Source: Phycisphaerae bacterium (GTDB lineage Bacteria > Planctomycetota > Phycisphaerae > UBA1845). From it: 64,000 bases of DNA. The DNA lies in NCBI GenBank assembly GCA_028289375.1, contig JANQQK010000035.1, positions 1 to 64,000 on the forward strand, written 5' to 3'. This document shows, one piece after another, positions 9,203 through 18,958 of this stretch (positions within the stretch are counted from its first letter, which is position 1; each line of letters starts with the position of its first letter). The notes beneath the pieces were generated by a model. It was not told where the DNA came from and did no database searches. It saw nothing but the letters and a program-made list of their open reading frames with translations. The translations under genes were made by a program, and so were the position numbers.

Positions 9203-9218
9203 AGCACTCGCCATGCCA
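9203..9218 (-). promoter_or_regulatory. Sigma54 (-24/-12) promoter of the NTF2-like/isochorismatase unit
   Basis: Read on the minus strand: TGGCATGGCGAGTGCT, matching TGGCAYR-N4-TTGCT with the GG and GC dinucleotides exactly 10 nt apart. The GG lies at 9216-9217 and the GC at 9204-9205, giving a start of transcription near 9192, about 66 nt before the ATG at 9126. Confidence 0.75.
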
Positions 9219-9287
9219 ATTCGCCGTGCGAACACAAATCATTTCCTTAAAATGACTTACGGCCAAAGATGCCAAAGACATCGGGCA

Positions 9288-9324
9288 ACGATATTTCGTA
9301 GTTAACGAAATATCGTTGCGATAT
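9288..9324. promoter_or_regulatory. Palindromic operator / enhancer of the sigma54 activator
   Basis: ACGATATTTCGT (9288-9299) and ACGAAATATCGT (9305-9316) form a perfect 12 bp inverted repeat with a 5 nt spacer. The right arm overlaps a second palindrome, AATATCG-TTG-CGATATT (9308-9324). The site is 70-105 bp upstream of the sigma54 promoter, the usual place for an activator site, and just upstream of the activator's own start, so it may also serve autoregulation. Confidence 0.75.
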
Positions 9325-9372
9325 TGCGTAATCGAGCTAGAATTCTCAACCATGCAATCACTGGGAGAACGA

Positions 9373-10971
9373 ATGTCCGTCTCCGACGCACTGAAGAACC
9401 TTCTTCTGGACGTGGGACAGCAGCGATCACTCGAGTCCGCCTTGCGCGTCGTCGTCAAACGCCTCGCCGGCGAGGAACACGTTGCGCTTGCCCGCATCTG
9501 GCTCATGCGACGAGGCGACATCTGCGCGAGCTGCCCGATGGCCCGTGAATGCCCCGATCAGTCACAGTGCCTCCATCTCGTGGCGAGTGCGGGCCGAGCG
9601 TCCAAGGGCGATCAGGAAGCATGGAATGGCATCGCGGGGTCCTTTCGACGTTTTCCCATTGGCGTTCGGAAGGTGGGACATGTTGCGGCGACCGGCGAGC
9701 ATGTCGCGGTACCCGACGTCCAGAGCGACACCAAGTGGATCGCCCGACCCGAATGGGCTCGAGAAGAATCGATCCACGGCTTTGTTGGTCAACCGCTTGT
9801 GTTCAAGGGTGAGATTCTCGGCGTCCTCGCGATCTTCACACGCGTGACACTAAGTCAGCAGAGCATGGACTGGCTTCGGATGATCGCCGATCTCGTGGCA
9901 GCATCAATCGCCAATGCACGCGCTTTTGACGAGATCAAATCGCTCCGCACGCAACTTGAGCTGGAAAATGCGTACCTCAAACAAGAGGTGTCTGACGCGC
10001 GGGCATTCGGCGAAATCGTGGGGCAAAGCCCGGCGTTGCGCAACATCATTCAGCAGATCGAACTGGTCGCCCCCACAGATGCAAACGTTTTGATTCTCGG
10101 AGAATCGGGGACAGGCAAGGAACTTGTCGCACAGGAGATCCACCGGCGAAGTCAACGACGAAGCCGCGCAATGGTTCGCGTCAACTGCGCTTCGATACCC
10201 CGAGAACTGTACGAGAGCGAGTTCTTCGGACACGCCAAGGGCGCTTTCACTGGTGCCGTGCGTGACCGCGCTGGTCGATTCGAACTGGCCCACAACGGAA
10301 CGCTCTTACTGGACGAGGTTGGTGAGATACCCCTGGAGCTTCAAGCAAAACTTCTTCGCGTCTTGCAGGAGGGCACTTACGAACGAATCGGGGAAGACAA
10401 AACACGCGAAGCAGACGTGCGCGTGATCGCATCGACGAACCGCGATCTGAAGATGGAGGTTGACGCGGGCCGATTTCGGGAAGACCTATTCTACCGTCTC
10501 AATGTGTTTCCGATCGAGGTCCCTCCTCTTCGTGAACGAAAAGAAGACATACCGTTGCTTGCGAAGACCTTCCTGGCACTGGCGGGCCGTCGCCTCAACC
10601 GAGACACAAGGTCGCTCAGCCAGGGCAACATTGCGGCAATGCAATCGTATGACTGGCCAGGAAACGTACGCGAATTGCAGAACGTCATCGAACGCGCGGT
10701 CATCACATCGCGCTCCGGCACGATACGCCTTGATCTGAAACAAACACCGTCCGGCCCGAAACGCTCGACCACGCCACCCTCTCAGTCGAGCCAAGGCACC
10801 GTTCTGCCTGATACCGAGATGAAACGCCTTGAGCGTGAGAACATCCTTGCCGCTCTACGCCAGACAAACTGGCAGGTCCACGGCCCGGGCGGAGCAGCCG
10901 AACTCCTGGGCCTTCGACCAACCACTCTCGCCTCACGCATCAAGCGAATGGGACTAACGAGAGAGAAGTGA
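9373..10971 (+). CDS. Sigma54-dependent transcriptional activator (GAF, AAA+, Fis-type HTH)
   Basis: With the start at ATG 9373 (GGGAG site upstream) the protein has 532 residues; ATG 9352 and TTG 9316 are in frame, but the latter lies in the operator. Residues 1-185 form a GAF-like sensor with four closely spaced Cys (C51, C54, C60, C66; [10 protein letters not shown] then CLHLVASAG). A short coiled coil follows. The AAA+ domain has Walker A GESGTGKE (243-250), the sigma54-contacting GAFTGA (290-295) and LLDEVGE. A Fis-type helix-turn-helix ([16 protein letters not shown]) ends the protein. It activates sigma54 RNA polymerase, most likely at the divergent promoter at 9203-9218. The signal sensed by the Cys cluster is unknown; metal, redox or nitric-oxide sensing are guesses. 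Confidence 0.95.
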   Translation: MSVSDALKNLLLDVGQQRSLESALRVVVKRLAGEEHVALARIWLMRRGDICASCPMARECPDQSQCLHLVASAGRASKGDQEAWNGIAGSFRRFPIGVRKVGHVAATGEHVAVPDVQSDTKWIARPEWAREESIHGFVGQPLVFKGEILGVLAIFTRVTLSQQSMDWLRMIADLVAASIANARAFDEIKSLRTQLELENAYLKQEVSDARAFGEIVGQSPALRNIIQQIELVAPTDANVLILGESGTGKELVAQEIHRRSQRRSRAMVRVNCASIPRELYESEFFGHAKGAFTGAVRDRAGRFELAHNGTLLLDEVGEIPLELQAKLLRVLQEGTYERIGEDKTREADVRVIASTNRDLKMEVDAGRFREDLFYRLNVFPIEVPPLRERKEDIPLLAKTFLALAGRRLNRDTRSLSQGNIAAMQSYDWPGNVRELQNVIERAVITSRSGTIRLDLKQTPSGPKRSTTPPSQSSQGTVLPDTEMKRLERENILAALRQTNWQVHGPGGAAELLGLRPTTLASRIKRMGLTREK

Positions 10972-11311
10972 TCGGGCGATGAAACCTGAAGCGGACTCGA
11001 ACAGCCCACCCAAGCCGATCACGCCACCTCTTGGCTTTGGCAACAGCATGCGTCGCTGCCAAAGCCCGAATTCCCCCGCCCAGGAATCGAACAGACAATG
11101 GCACGGGGTATATGCCGATGATGCAGGCAATCCGTTCTGAAGCGCAACGGCCAACGGGCCTCCAGTCAACCTTCTCGCCAAGCCCGAATCCATACAAAAC
11201 CAAACTCATCACCCGAAACGCGACAAGACGTGCGCCGATTGACAAACCTCGCATCGACCGATGCAGTGCCAAAGCGAGCATTCGGCAGGCTGCGTCAATA
11301 CGATCAATCAT
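10940..11311 (-). CDS. Possible small hypothetical protein, convergent with the activator gene
   Basis: A 123-codon frame starts at ATG 11311 with a GGTAGG site 5 nt upstream and overlaps the end of the activator gene by about 30 bp. The translation has two hydrophobic stretches (VAFRVMSLVLYGFGLG and ACIIGIYPVPLSVRFLG) and a basic tail. I do not recognise the family, and the stretch could equally be non-coding. Apart from this frame, 10972-11453 shows nothing. Confidence 0.3.
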   Translation of the reverse strand: MIDRIDAACRMLALALHRSMRGLSIGARLVAFRVMSLVLYGFGLGEKVDWRPVGRCASERIACIIGIYPVPLSVRFLGGGIRALAATHAVAKAKRWRDRLGWAVRVRFRFHRPITSLSLVPFA

Positions 11312-11453
11312 ACATGCCTACCATTAAGCACCTCAGGGCTACGAACGGGATTAACGCAAAAAGTGGGACTGAGCAGTCGGGTGATTGAACCACGACTGCC
11401 CAGCCCCTTCGCATCGGAGTGTTGAAGACTCATCCTCGCACGAGGATCTAGAA

Positions 11454-13760
11454 TTAGTCGTTGTAGAGCGTGACCTCGAATTCAAACTCAATTCCGTTGG
11501 AATAGAGAACAGGATTGAATGGATCGAGCGACGCGAATCGCGGTACGGCTGTCACCTTTCCATGCAGGAATGGGAAACCAGAGTCCTCGTAGAGCTCGAA
11601 GCCGGTGATTTGACCCGGATCGCCGGGAATGGGGCCGTCAGCAGACATGACAACGCCACCAAAGCCCGCATCTCCAGCCAGCAGACGGACAGGATAATAG
11701 TGAATGGGTCCACCAGCGTACTCCTGCCACACTTGCAGATGCAGTGCGACGAAGTCCGTCCCACCACCCAGATCAGCGCGAATCACGATGTTCGCCCCAC
11801 CACTGTAGGCGTTCCCAGCCACCACGTTGCCGTCGTTGTTGGCGTCATCGAATGGGTAGTTGTACTGGCTGCTGCCCGGTTCATTCTCTAGCACACGGTT
11901 TCCCTCGTTGTCGAACAGGGCAATGATCGTGTCGTCTGACTCCGAGACGTGATGCGTACCAATGGGAAGCACATTCGATGTCGTTGATGACACCATCACA
12001 GTTCCACGGTCGCCCTGTGCCGGAACCTGCTGTTGCGTAAACGCAATGTCAAGGACGTACGGACTGCCGATGGCTTCCTGGGTATTGGGGTTCCACCATG
12101 GATATACCTTTACATAGTAAGCACCGGCATCGACCTGGAGGCTTAGTTGCTCATTGGACGTGGGTGTCTCGGAAACGGCGACGGCGTTCAGCGTGTTCGG
12201 AGCCGCGAATAGCCTGAGATCGAGGTCCCCCTCCCATCCACTCACCGCAATGTTCAGCGTGCCCTGGCCGGCCAACTCAATGCGGAACCAGTCATCGTTC
12301 CAGCCCTGAAGTGAATAGGTGCCCGGTTCAATATTGGTCGCGGTTGCGATCGAGTCATTCGGCTCAAACGCGTCGTCGTCTTCCACGCAGCCACCCGGCA
12401 GGCTCGTACACATCTGATTCGTGTCACAGGCATCGATGGTGCACGGGTTACCGTCGTTGCAGTCGGAATCCGAGTCACACAGTTGCGCAGGCGCTGCAGA
12501 CCAGGATCCCAGGGCAGCGCTGGGGCCCGACCAAGTGCCGTTGCTGATCAGGTCTCCAGATGCACTGACCCGAGCCTGATAAGTGGCCAAGGCGATGTTG
12601 TCCGCGTTGACCAATTGATAACCCTCGATCTGCAGGTCGAGATCCTCTGACAACGTTCCGGCGAACAGTTCGCGTCCTCGGAATTCACCGTTGCTCTTCC
12701 AATCGAAGTACCCTTCCAGCACGAGGCCGGTGTTGCCGAGCTCCTGTGACGTGAAGACGAGTTCAGAACCCGTCCAGTCGGACCCATCCTGCCCGGATAC
12801 GATCCAATCGGTCGTCGTCAAGTCGAAGTCAAACGTGACCGGACAGCTGCCGGCGTGCGCGACTGAAGACCGTACCATCTCCGCATGACACCGACTGGGA
12901 TAGGTCGTGCCATCGCAGCCGCAAACCGGATCGAATGCTCCGCCGCATTGTTGCGGAGCGCGCTTGCAGACGCCGTCCGCCGAGGTTGCATCACAGTGCC
13001 CGGATGTGAACCAGCAGAATTCTGTCGGTCCACAATCTACATCTGTCACGCAAGTGGTCGGCGTCGTCGTACACCCGACGACGCTGGGTTCTGATGTTCC
13101 CCGCTCATTCCGTACGCGAACACGATAACAGTACTCTGTCTGCGGCTCTGCATAGCCAATCGTGTGTATGCGGTGGTCACCGAAACGTGGATCCAATTCG
13201 GGATCGGAGTCGAGGCTGTTGGGCAGGTTATGAAACACTGCGTAGTTGCCGTTCGGCCCGTCGAGTGATCGTTCAACGATAAAGCGGTCAACGTCTTCAG
13301 CGTTGTTTCGGAACCGCAGAACAACCTGCAAGCCAACATCAGGATGAATTTCCTGAGCCGAAACGACCGTGAACTCCGTTGGCGCCTTTGGCTGAGCGAA
13401 GAAGCGATTCAACCAGTCCTCGCGGCCAGCCGGAAGGTCGATACCGCGGAAACCACCCCGAAAGAGGGCGGCCTGCTCTGCGACATCGCCGGACTCCGCG
13501 GAGTCACTGTCAGTGGTTTCCGCATTCATCCCGTCATCCATGGACATCATGTCGTCATCCATGGGCAGCACATCGTCATCCACGACAGGCAAAGAACCAC
13601 AGCCCATCGACGCCACAAGCGTGATCGCCAAGACCACGATGAATCGCGCTGCCGTCCAACCCCTCATATTCCAACGAATGAAACTGCTTCCCGATCGACT
13701 CAAAGGACCACCCTGCTCGACGATGCTGTTCCGCTTGTTGATCAGTGTGTACGCGTTCAT
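11454..13760 (-). CDS. Large lipoprotein with Kazal-type and PPC-type domains
   Basis: The product has 768 residues if the start is ATG 13760 (AGAGGAG site 8 nt upstream; ATG 13667 would give a shorter signal). A hydrophobic segment (ARFIVVLAITLVASMGCG) carries a plausible lipobox with Cys54. An Asp/Met-rich acidic linker (VVDDDVLPMDDDMMSMDDG) comes next. A fibronectin-III-like segment follows (near VVLRFRNNAEDVDRF), then a Kazal-like Cys pattern (CGGAFDPVCGCDGTTYPSRC), a Cys-rich DxDCNDGNPC motif and a bacterial pre-peptidase C-terminal (PPC) beta-domain (EPNDSIATATNIEPGTYSL). No catalytic motif is visible. It is probably an outer-surface or periplasmic binding or protease-inhibiting protein. 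Confidence 0.82.
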   Translation of the reverse strand: MNAYTLINKRNSIVEQGGPLSRSGSSFIRWNMRGWTAARFIVVLAITLVASMGCGSLPVVDDDVLPMDDDMMSMDDGMNAETTDSDSAESGDVAEQAALFRGGFRGIDLPAGREDWLNRFFAQPKAPTEFTVVSAQEIHPDVGLQVVLRFRNNAEDVDRFIVERSLDGPNGNYAVFHNLPNSLDSDPELDPRFGDHRIHTIGYAEPQTEYCYRVRVRNERGTSEPSVVGCTTTPTTCVTDVDCGPTEFCWFTSGHCDATSADGVCKRAPQQCGGAFDPVCGCDGTTYPSRCHAEMVRSSVAHAGSCPVTFDFDLTTTDWIVSGQDGSDWTGSELVFTSQELGNTGLVLEGYFDWKSNGEFRGRELFAGTLSEDLDLQIEGYQLVNADNIALATYQARVSASGDLISNGTWSGPSAALGSWSAAPAQLCDSDSDCNDGNPCTIDACDTNQMCTSLPGGCVEDDDAFEPNDSIATATNIEPGTYSLQGWNDDWFRIELAGQGTLNIAVSGWEGDLDLRLFAAPNTLNAVAVSETPTSNEQLSLQVDAGAYYVKVYPWWNPNTQEAIGSPYVLDIAFTQQQVPAQGDRGTVMVSSTTSNVLPIGTHHVSESDDTIIALFDNEGNRVLENEPGSSQYNYPFDDANNDGNVVAGNAYSGGANIVIRADLGGGTDFVALHLQVWQEYAGGPIHYYPVRLLAGDAGFGGVVMSADGPIPGDPGQITGFELYEDSGFPFLHGKVTAVPRFASLDPFNPVLYSNGIEFEFEVTLYND

Positions 13761-14045
13761 GGCTATCACTCCTCTGCGACGGTCCGCCTCTCCTCGCCGG
13801 TCGGCGAGGGTTCAATTGACCCTTCTCAGGAAACAGGCGTCGTTCGGTGAGTGCACCCTTCAGATTTTTTTGCTAGTTTCTGGCAGGTGGATGGTCGCGA
13901 GGATCTGAGCGAAGATCCCTGCCGATCAACGATGTGGCCCCGCTTCGGTTCAATGGCCGATAATTGGCCCCCGCGCAAGCACATTGGAGACGCGGAGCAG
14001 ACGCGCCTCGCCGGCGCTAATTGTTTTCAGGACAACATCTTACGG

Positions 14046-14636
14046 ATGACCGACAATACCCAGCCATCAACCCCTGAAGGCCCGCAGCCGGAACAGAATC
14101 GCCCCCAACTGGGCGATGTTCTGCCACTCATTTACAAGGAGTTGCGTGCCCTTGCCGCCGGCTACATGCGGCAGGAACGACCCAACCACACCCTGCAACC
14201 AACGGCTCTGATAAACGAGGCATTCCTGCGGATCAGCGATCGAGATGACGTCGACTGGTCTGACCGGCGGAGCTTCTTCGCGGCAGCCGCTCAGGCAATG
14301 CGCCGATTGCTTGTCGATCACGCCCGAAGCAAAGGGCGCGACAAGCGCGGAGGTGGTCATGAGCGGGTACCGTTGCAGGACATACTCGCGTTGACCGGTG
14401 TTGACTGGGAACAGCAACTCGATCTGATCGGTTTGGATGAAGCGCTCGACAAACTCGCCGCCATCAACGCAGACCATGTTCGCATCGTGGAGTTACGCTT
14501 CTTCGCCGGGTTGTCCGTCGAAGAAACAGCATCAGCCATGGGTATTTCCGTAAGCAGCGTCGAACGCGGCTGGCGAACGGCCAAGGCATGGCTGTTCCGC
14601 GCGTTGAGTGAATGCCAAGGCCCACAGAACACCTGA
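14046..14636 (+). CDS. ECF RNA polymerase sigma factor linked to a Ser/Thr kinase
   Basis: This 196-residue sigma factor belongs to the planctomycete-rich ECF type (TIGR02999-like). Region 2 has YKELRALAAGYMRQER and LINEAFLRI, then the characteristic RRSFFAAAAQAMRRLLVDHAR. Region 4 has ELRFFAGLSVEETASAMGIS and SVERGWRTAKAWL. The family is typically encoded beside membrane kinases that control it in place of an anti-sigma factor. The kinase starts 3 nt after the stop. I chose ATG 14046 because the upstream in-frame sequence is unlike the family. The 285 bp upstream (13761-14045) should hold the operon promoter; no clear motif was identified. Confidence 0.93.
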   Translation: MTDNTQPSTPEGPQPEQNRPQLGDVLPLIYKELRALAAGYMRQERPNHTLQPTALINEAFLRISDRDDVDWSDRRSFFAAAAQAMRRLLVDHARSKGRDKRGGGHERVPLQDILALTGVDWEQQLDLIGLDEALDKLAAINADHVRIVELRFFAGLSVEETASAMGISVSSVERGWRTAKAWLFRALSECQGPQNT

Positions 14637-14639
14637 CCC

Positions 14640-17222
14640 ATGACAGATGATCGCACATCACGGGTCTACGCATTGCTCGAACAGGCATTGGACTTGCCCG
14701 AAGTCGAGCGACAGTCGTTTCTCAACGAGTCCTGCGCTGATGATGTCGCGTTGCGCAGCGAGGTTGAATCGCTCCTCGCCGCTGATGCAAGCGCCGGGAC
14801 TTTTCTTGAACCGCCATCTGTGGGCACACAGGCAGCCGCCGATGACTACGTCGGCCATTCGACACCGGACCACATCGGGGATTTTCGGATCATACGACTG
14901 ATTGGCGAAGGCGGAATGGGACGGGTCTACGAAGCCCGTCAGTCCAATCCGGACCGTGTTGTTGCACTAAAGGTCATGAAACGCGGCTTTGTCACGGGTG
15001 ATTCGTTGCGTCGATTCGAGTTTGAAGCCCAGGTCCTCGGGCAATTGCGCCACGCCAACGTCGCGCAGATTCACGCTGCCGGTACCCACGAGGAAGATGG
15101 CCAGAGTGTGCCATATTTTGCACTGGAGTACGTCCCCGACGGATGCCCGATTACAGAACACGCAAGGATCAACAAGCTCACGATCGACGAAAGACTGGAG
15201 ATAGTCGTCAAGGTCTGCGACGCCGTCCACCATGGCCATCAACGCGGCATCATTCACCGCGATCTCAAACCAGCGAACATCCTGCTGGACAGCGAAGGAC
15301 AACCGAAGATCATCGACTTCGGCGTTGCGCGGGCAGCAGACTCTGACGCCGCACACGCATTGACAAAGACCAGCGACGGCACCCTCGTCGGCACTCTGCA
15401 GTACATGAGCCCCGAGCAGTGCTCCGGGGATCCAACGAGCATTGATACCCGCAGTGACATCTACGCCCTCGGAGTGATCCTGTATGAGTTGGTACTGGGT
15501 CGGCTTCCCTTCGACCTGTCGCGGACACCGCTTCCCGCTGCCATCATGACGATCAGTCAAAGCGACCCGCCACGCCCACGAACACTGATCCGAAGTCTCG
15601 ATGCTGATCTTGAGACCATCATCCTCAAAGCTCTGCTGAAAGACCGCGAGCGGCGATACGCGTCTGCGGCGTCGTTGGCTGATGATGTCCGGCGCTTCCT
15701 GAGCAAGGAACCCATTTCAGCCCGCCCCACGAGTCTCTGGTATCAGGCACGCATGTTTGCACGTCGGAATCGTGTTGCAAGCGTGGCTGTCATGTTGGCG
15801 GCAGCGTCAATGCTCTCGGCTACGGCGATCTCCGTGCGTTTCGCGGTCAGCGAGAAACGGCAGAGAATCGTCGCAGAGCGTGCGCAAAGCCAAGCAGAGG
15901 AACAACAGTCACTTGCAGCCAGGAACGCCGAAGAGGCGCTCAGGCAATTCAAGACGGCCACGGCGATCAATGACTTTCTGCAGGTTGATCTACTCTCTGC
16001 CGGCAATCCGATGAACCAACCCGATCGGGATGTCACAGTCCGTGAGATCATGGACCAGGCTGCAGCAAGAATCGATCAGAAGTTCGCTGATTCACCGTTG
16101 GTAGAAGCCGGGATTCGACGAGCAATCGGTCTGGCATACAAGAACCTTGGCGAGTACACCGAGGCCGATCAACATCTTCGGCGGTCGCTGAATCTCATCG
16201 TCTCGCACAACGCCAACGACCTCGCAACCGCGAGCGATGTCAGAAACGACCTCGCCATTCTGTATCTCCAGTCAGGTCGTGTTGCTGAAGCAGAGGCGCT
16301 GCTCGTGGAAAATGCCGAGCTTCTCCGCCGTGAGTTCGGTGAGCAAGACCTCCGGTATCTCTTGACCCTGTCGGATCTCGGTCACCTGCGATACCAGCAA
16401 ATGGACTATGTTCGGGCTGAGCCCCAACTCATGGCCGCGCTGGACGGGCTTCGACGCGTGGCCGGAGAACAGGACAGGAGCACCATCATCGCCGCGAGCA
16501 ACCTGGCAGCGCTCTATCGCGACCAGGGCAAGCCCGCAATAGCACGTCCACTCGCTCAGGAAGCCGTTGCGAATCTGACGTCCCTGTTGGGAGAGCAGCA
16601 CCCCGATACCCTGAGTGCCATGCACAATCTGGCCAGCATCTACGAGAGTCTTGACCAATTCGAGGACGCAGAACAGCTGTATCAAAGAACGCTCGAGTTG
16701 CAGCGCGCGGTCCTTGGCCCCGAACATCCACTCACATTAAACACGATTGGCAACCTCGGTTACCTGCAAGGCAGGGTTGGACGATTCTCGGAGTCGGAGT
16801 CGCTCTACACAGAAGTTCTCAAAGCCCGTCAACGTGTCCTGGGCCGTCAGCATCCCGACACGCTCATCTCCATGAACAATCTCGCAGGCGCCTTGAGAGA
16901 CCAGCAGAAATGGACAGAAGCGGAGAAGCTCCTCGCGGGGGCCACGTCGATGGCAGAGAGAACACTCGGCACTGATCATGCCTACACGGTCATCTTTCGC
17001 GCCGCATGGGGGCAATGCCTGATGAAGACAGGCCAACTTGAATCGGCAGAGGCACAGCTCACGCGGAGCTACAACGACATGGCAGCACTATTCGGTCCTG
17101 ACCATTTTCGGACACAGAAAGTCGTCGGGTACAACATTGAGTTGCACGAATCGCTCGGAAACGAAAACAGGACACGGGAATTCCAGCACAAGCTCGCAGA
17201 GACACGACAGCAAAACGAGTAA
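14640..17222 (+). CDS. Membrane Ser/Thr protein kinase with TPR sensor region
   Basis: The 860-residue product has a complete Hanks-type kinase: glycine loop GEGGMGRVYEA (89-99), catalytic Lys111 (ALKVM), HRDLKPAN (from 206), DFG (226-228) and the activation-segment end GTLQYMSPEQ. One membrane helix lies near residues 375-400 (VASVAVMLAAASMLSATAIS). About 420 residues of kinesin-light-chain-like TPRs follow, with LGEQHPDTLSAMHNLASIYE-type repeats. The N-terminal 80 residues resemble the alpha-helical leader common to this kinase group. It is transcribed with the ECF sigma factor and probably controls it by phosphorylation. Confidence 0.95.
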   Translation: MTDDRTSRVYALLEQALDLPEVERQSFLNESCADDVALRSEVESLLAADASAGTFLEPPSVGTQAAADDYVGHSTPDHIGDFRIIRLIGEGGMGRVYEARQSNPDRVVALKVMKRGFVTGDSLRRFEFEAQVLGQLRHANVAQIHAAGTHEEDGQSVPYFALEYVPDGCPITEHARINKLTIDERLEIVVKVCDAVHHGHQRGIIHRDLKPANILLDSEGQPKIIDFGVARAADSDAAHALTKTSDGTLVGTLQYMSPEQCSGDPTSIDTRSDIYALGVILYELVLGRLPFDLSRTPLPAAIMTISQSDPPRPRTLIRSLDADLETIILKALLKDRERRYASAASLADDVRRFLSKEPISARPTSLWYQARMFARRNRVASVAVMLAAASMLSATAISVRFAVSEKRQRIVAERAQSQAEEQQSLAARNAEEALRQFKTATAINDFLQVDLLSAGNPMNQPDRDVTVREIMDQAAARIDQKFADSPLVEAGIRRAIGLAYKNLGEYTEADQHLRRSLNLIVSHNANDLATASDVRNDLAILYLQSGRVAEAEALLVENAELLRREFGEQDLRYLLTLSDLGHLRYQQMDYVRAEPQLMAALDGLRRVAGEQDRSTIIAASNLAALYRDQGKPAIARPLAQEAVANLTSLLGEQHPDTLSAMHNLASIYESLDQFEDAEQLYQRTLELQRAVLGPEHPLTLNTIGNLGYLQGRVGRFSESESLYTEVLKARQRVLGRQHPDTLISMNNLAGALRDQQKWTEAEKLLAGATSMAERTLGTDHAYTVIFRAAWGQCLMKTGQLESAEAQLTRSYNDMAALFGPDHFRTQKVVGYNIELHESLGNENRTREFQHKLAETRQQNE

Positions 17223-17419
17223 CCTGCTGATGATGGAACGCAACTCGGATAGCGTCTCGAGCGACATCCGGATTGGTACTCCCGAGTGGAGCGTCGCCGA
17301 TTCGAATCCTGTCACTGGCGTTGCACAACACCGCGCCCAGTTGCGTTCGCGCCACGCGCGTGTAAAGTCCGAGCAGTCAACCGAGGCAACTGTCGCCGGT
17401 TGACACAGGGACCTCACCA

Positions 17420-17995
17420 ATGCTGGATGCCATCACCGCCGCCTTCGACGATCATGCACAAGTGATGACCGCACTGCGCGAGCAAACGCTGGTCATTCAC
17501 CAGATCACCGACACCATCATCCACACGCTCCGCAACGGCGGACGCGTCTACACCCTCGGCAACGGCGGGTCAGCCGCGGACGCCCAGCACATCGCAGCCG
17601 AACTCCTCGGGCGATTCAAACGCGATCGCAATGCCCTCCCCGCCGTCGCACTCACCACCGACACGTCCGTCCTCACCGCCGTCGGAAACGACCTCGGATC
17701 AGACGACATCTTCCGCCGGCAGGTTGAAGGCCTCGTCACCGAAAAAGACCTCGTCTGGGCACTTTCCGTCTCTGGTTCCTCCCCCAACGTCATCGCCGCA
17801 CTCAAACGCGCCCGTCAATTGAACGCAACCATCGTCGGCTTCACATCCACAAAAGGAACGACAATGGCCGAACTGTGCGACCACTGTCTGCAGGTCCCCG
17901 CCACCAGCAGCGACCGCGTCCAGGAAGCCCACGAACTCTGCTACCACATCATTTGTGACCTCGTCGAGCAAACTTTCGCCCAACCAACGTCGTAA
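17420..17995 (+). CDS. gmhA: Sedoheptulose-7-phosphate isomerase (SIS domain)
   Basis: A 191-residue SIS-domain protein with the GmhA signature GNGGSAADAQHIAAELLGRF, the T-T-D-T-S motif (LTTDTSVLTAVGND) and SVSGSSPNV. GmhA converts sedoheptulose 7-phosphate to D-glycero-D-manno-heptose 7-phosphate, the first step to ADP-heptose for lipopolysaccharide core or S-layer glycans. The length is typical. The next step (HldE) is encoded at 50680-52170; the following phosphatase GmhB was not found. The SDR gene directly downstream may act in the same sugar pathway. A gmhA-like DiaA function is a less likely alternative. Confidence 0.9.
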   Translation: MLDAITAAFDDHAQVMTALREQTLVIHQITDTIIHTLRNGGRVYTLGNGGSAADAQHIAAELLGRFKRDRNALPAVALTTDTSVLTAVGNDLGSDDIFRRQVEGLVTEKDLVWALSVSGSSPNVIAALKRARQLNATIVGFTSTKGTTMAELCDHCLQVPATSSDRVQEAHELCYHIICDLVEQTFAQPTS

Positions 17996-18004
17996 GATAC
18001 GCCC

Positions 18005-18940
18005 ATGCCCATGAACGTTCTCATCACCGGATCAAGCGGACAGATCGGCACCAACACCGGCATCGCCCTTCTCGATCAAGGCCACCGCGTCGTCGGCATC
18101 GATCGCCGTCCGAACGCCTGGACCGATCGCATCGACACCCAAATTCTCGACCTCCGAACCGCAACCCCAACCGACTTGCCCGATCGCAAGTTCGACGTCG
18201 TGCTTCACCTCGCCGCCAACGCCAAGGTTCATGAACTCGTCGTCCACCCCGACCGCGCCCTCGACAACGTCACCACCGCCTTCAATGTCCTCGACTTCTG
18301 CCGTCGAACCGAAACACCCATCGTCTTCGCCAGCTCGCGCGAGGTCTATGGCGACATCCACCGCCACGTCACCGACGAATCCACCGCCGACTTCGTCGTG
18401 GCCGAAAGCCCATACTCCGCCAGCAAGATCGCCGCCGAAGCGTTCATCTACTCCTACGCAGAATGCTACTGGCTCCCCTACCTCGTCTTCCGCTTCAGCA
18501 ACGTCTATGGACGATTCGACAACGACCTCGACCGCATGGAACGCGTCATCCCACTCTTCATCGACCGCATCGCCCGCGACGAACCCATCACCGTCTTTGG
18601 CCGACAAAAGGTGCTCGACTTCACCTATGTCGACGACTGCGTCAGCGGCATTATCCAGGGACTCACCGCCCTCGTCGAAGAACGCGTGCAGAATCAGACC
18701 ATCAACCTCGCCTACGGCAGCGGCAATTCGCTCGATGACCTCGTAAACATGATCTCAACCAACCTCGGCAAGACACCGAACGTGTCGTTTGAAGATGCCC
18801 GACCCGGCGAGGTCACACGCTACGTCGCCGACATCACCAAGGCCCGCGAACTGCTCGACTATGGCCCCCAGACGTCGCTGCAGGAGGGATTGAAACGCGC
18901 CATCGCATGGCAGCGTGAAACGGGAGCCTTGTCCGCGTAA
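18005..18940 (+). CDS. NAD-dependent sugar epimerase/dehydratase (extended SDR)
   Basis: A 311-residue extended short-chain dehydrogenase with Rossmann motif TGSSGQIG, the DxxD region (VLHLAANAKVHE) and a catalytic Tyr-x3-Lys (SPYSASKIAAE). Members interconvert NDP-sugars. It starts 9 nt behind gmhA, which suggests heptose or other NDP-sugar use; the exact substrate is unknown. ATG 18011 is an alternative start. Coding is C-rich at third positions like gmhA. Confidence 0.85.
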   Translation: MPMNVLITGSSGQIGTNTGIALLDQGHRVVGIDRRPNAWTDRIDTQILDLRTATPTDLPDRKFDVVLHLAANAKVHELVVHPDRALDNVTTAFNVLDFCRRTETPIVFASSREVYGDIHRHVTDESTADFVVAESPYSASKIAAEAFIYSYAECYWLPYLVFRFSNVYGRFDNDLDRMERVIPLFIDRIARDEPITVFGRQKVLDFTYVDDCVSGIIQGLTALVEERVQNQTINLAYGSGNSLDDLVNMISTNLGKTPNVSFEDARPGEVTRYVADITKARELLDYGPQTSLQEGLKRAIAWQRETGALSA

Positions 18941-18958
18941 ACGATCCGCCACGCCGGT

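Noticed and set aside
17290-17335. tRNA T-arm-like text (ATTCGAATCCTGTC)
   Set aside because: No matching T-stem, anticodon arm or acceptor stem could be drawn around it; the stretch is plain intergenic DNA upstream of gmhA.
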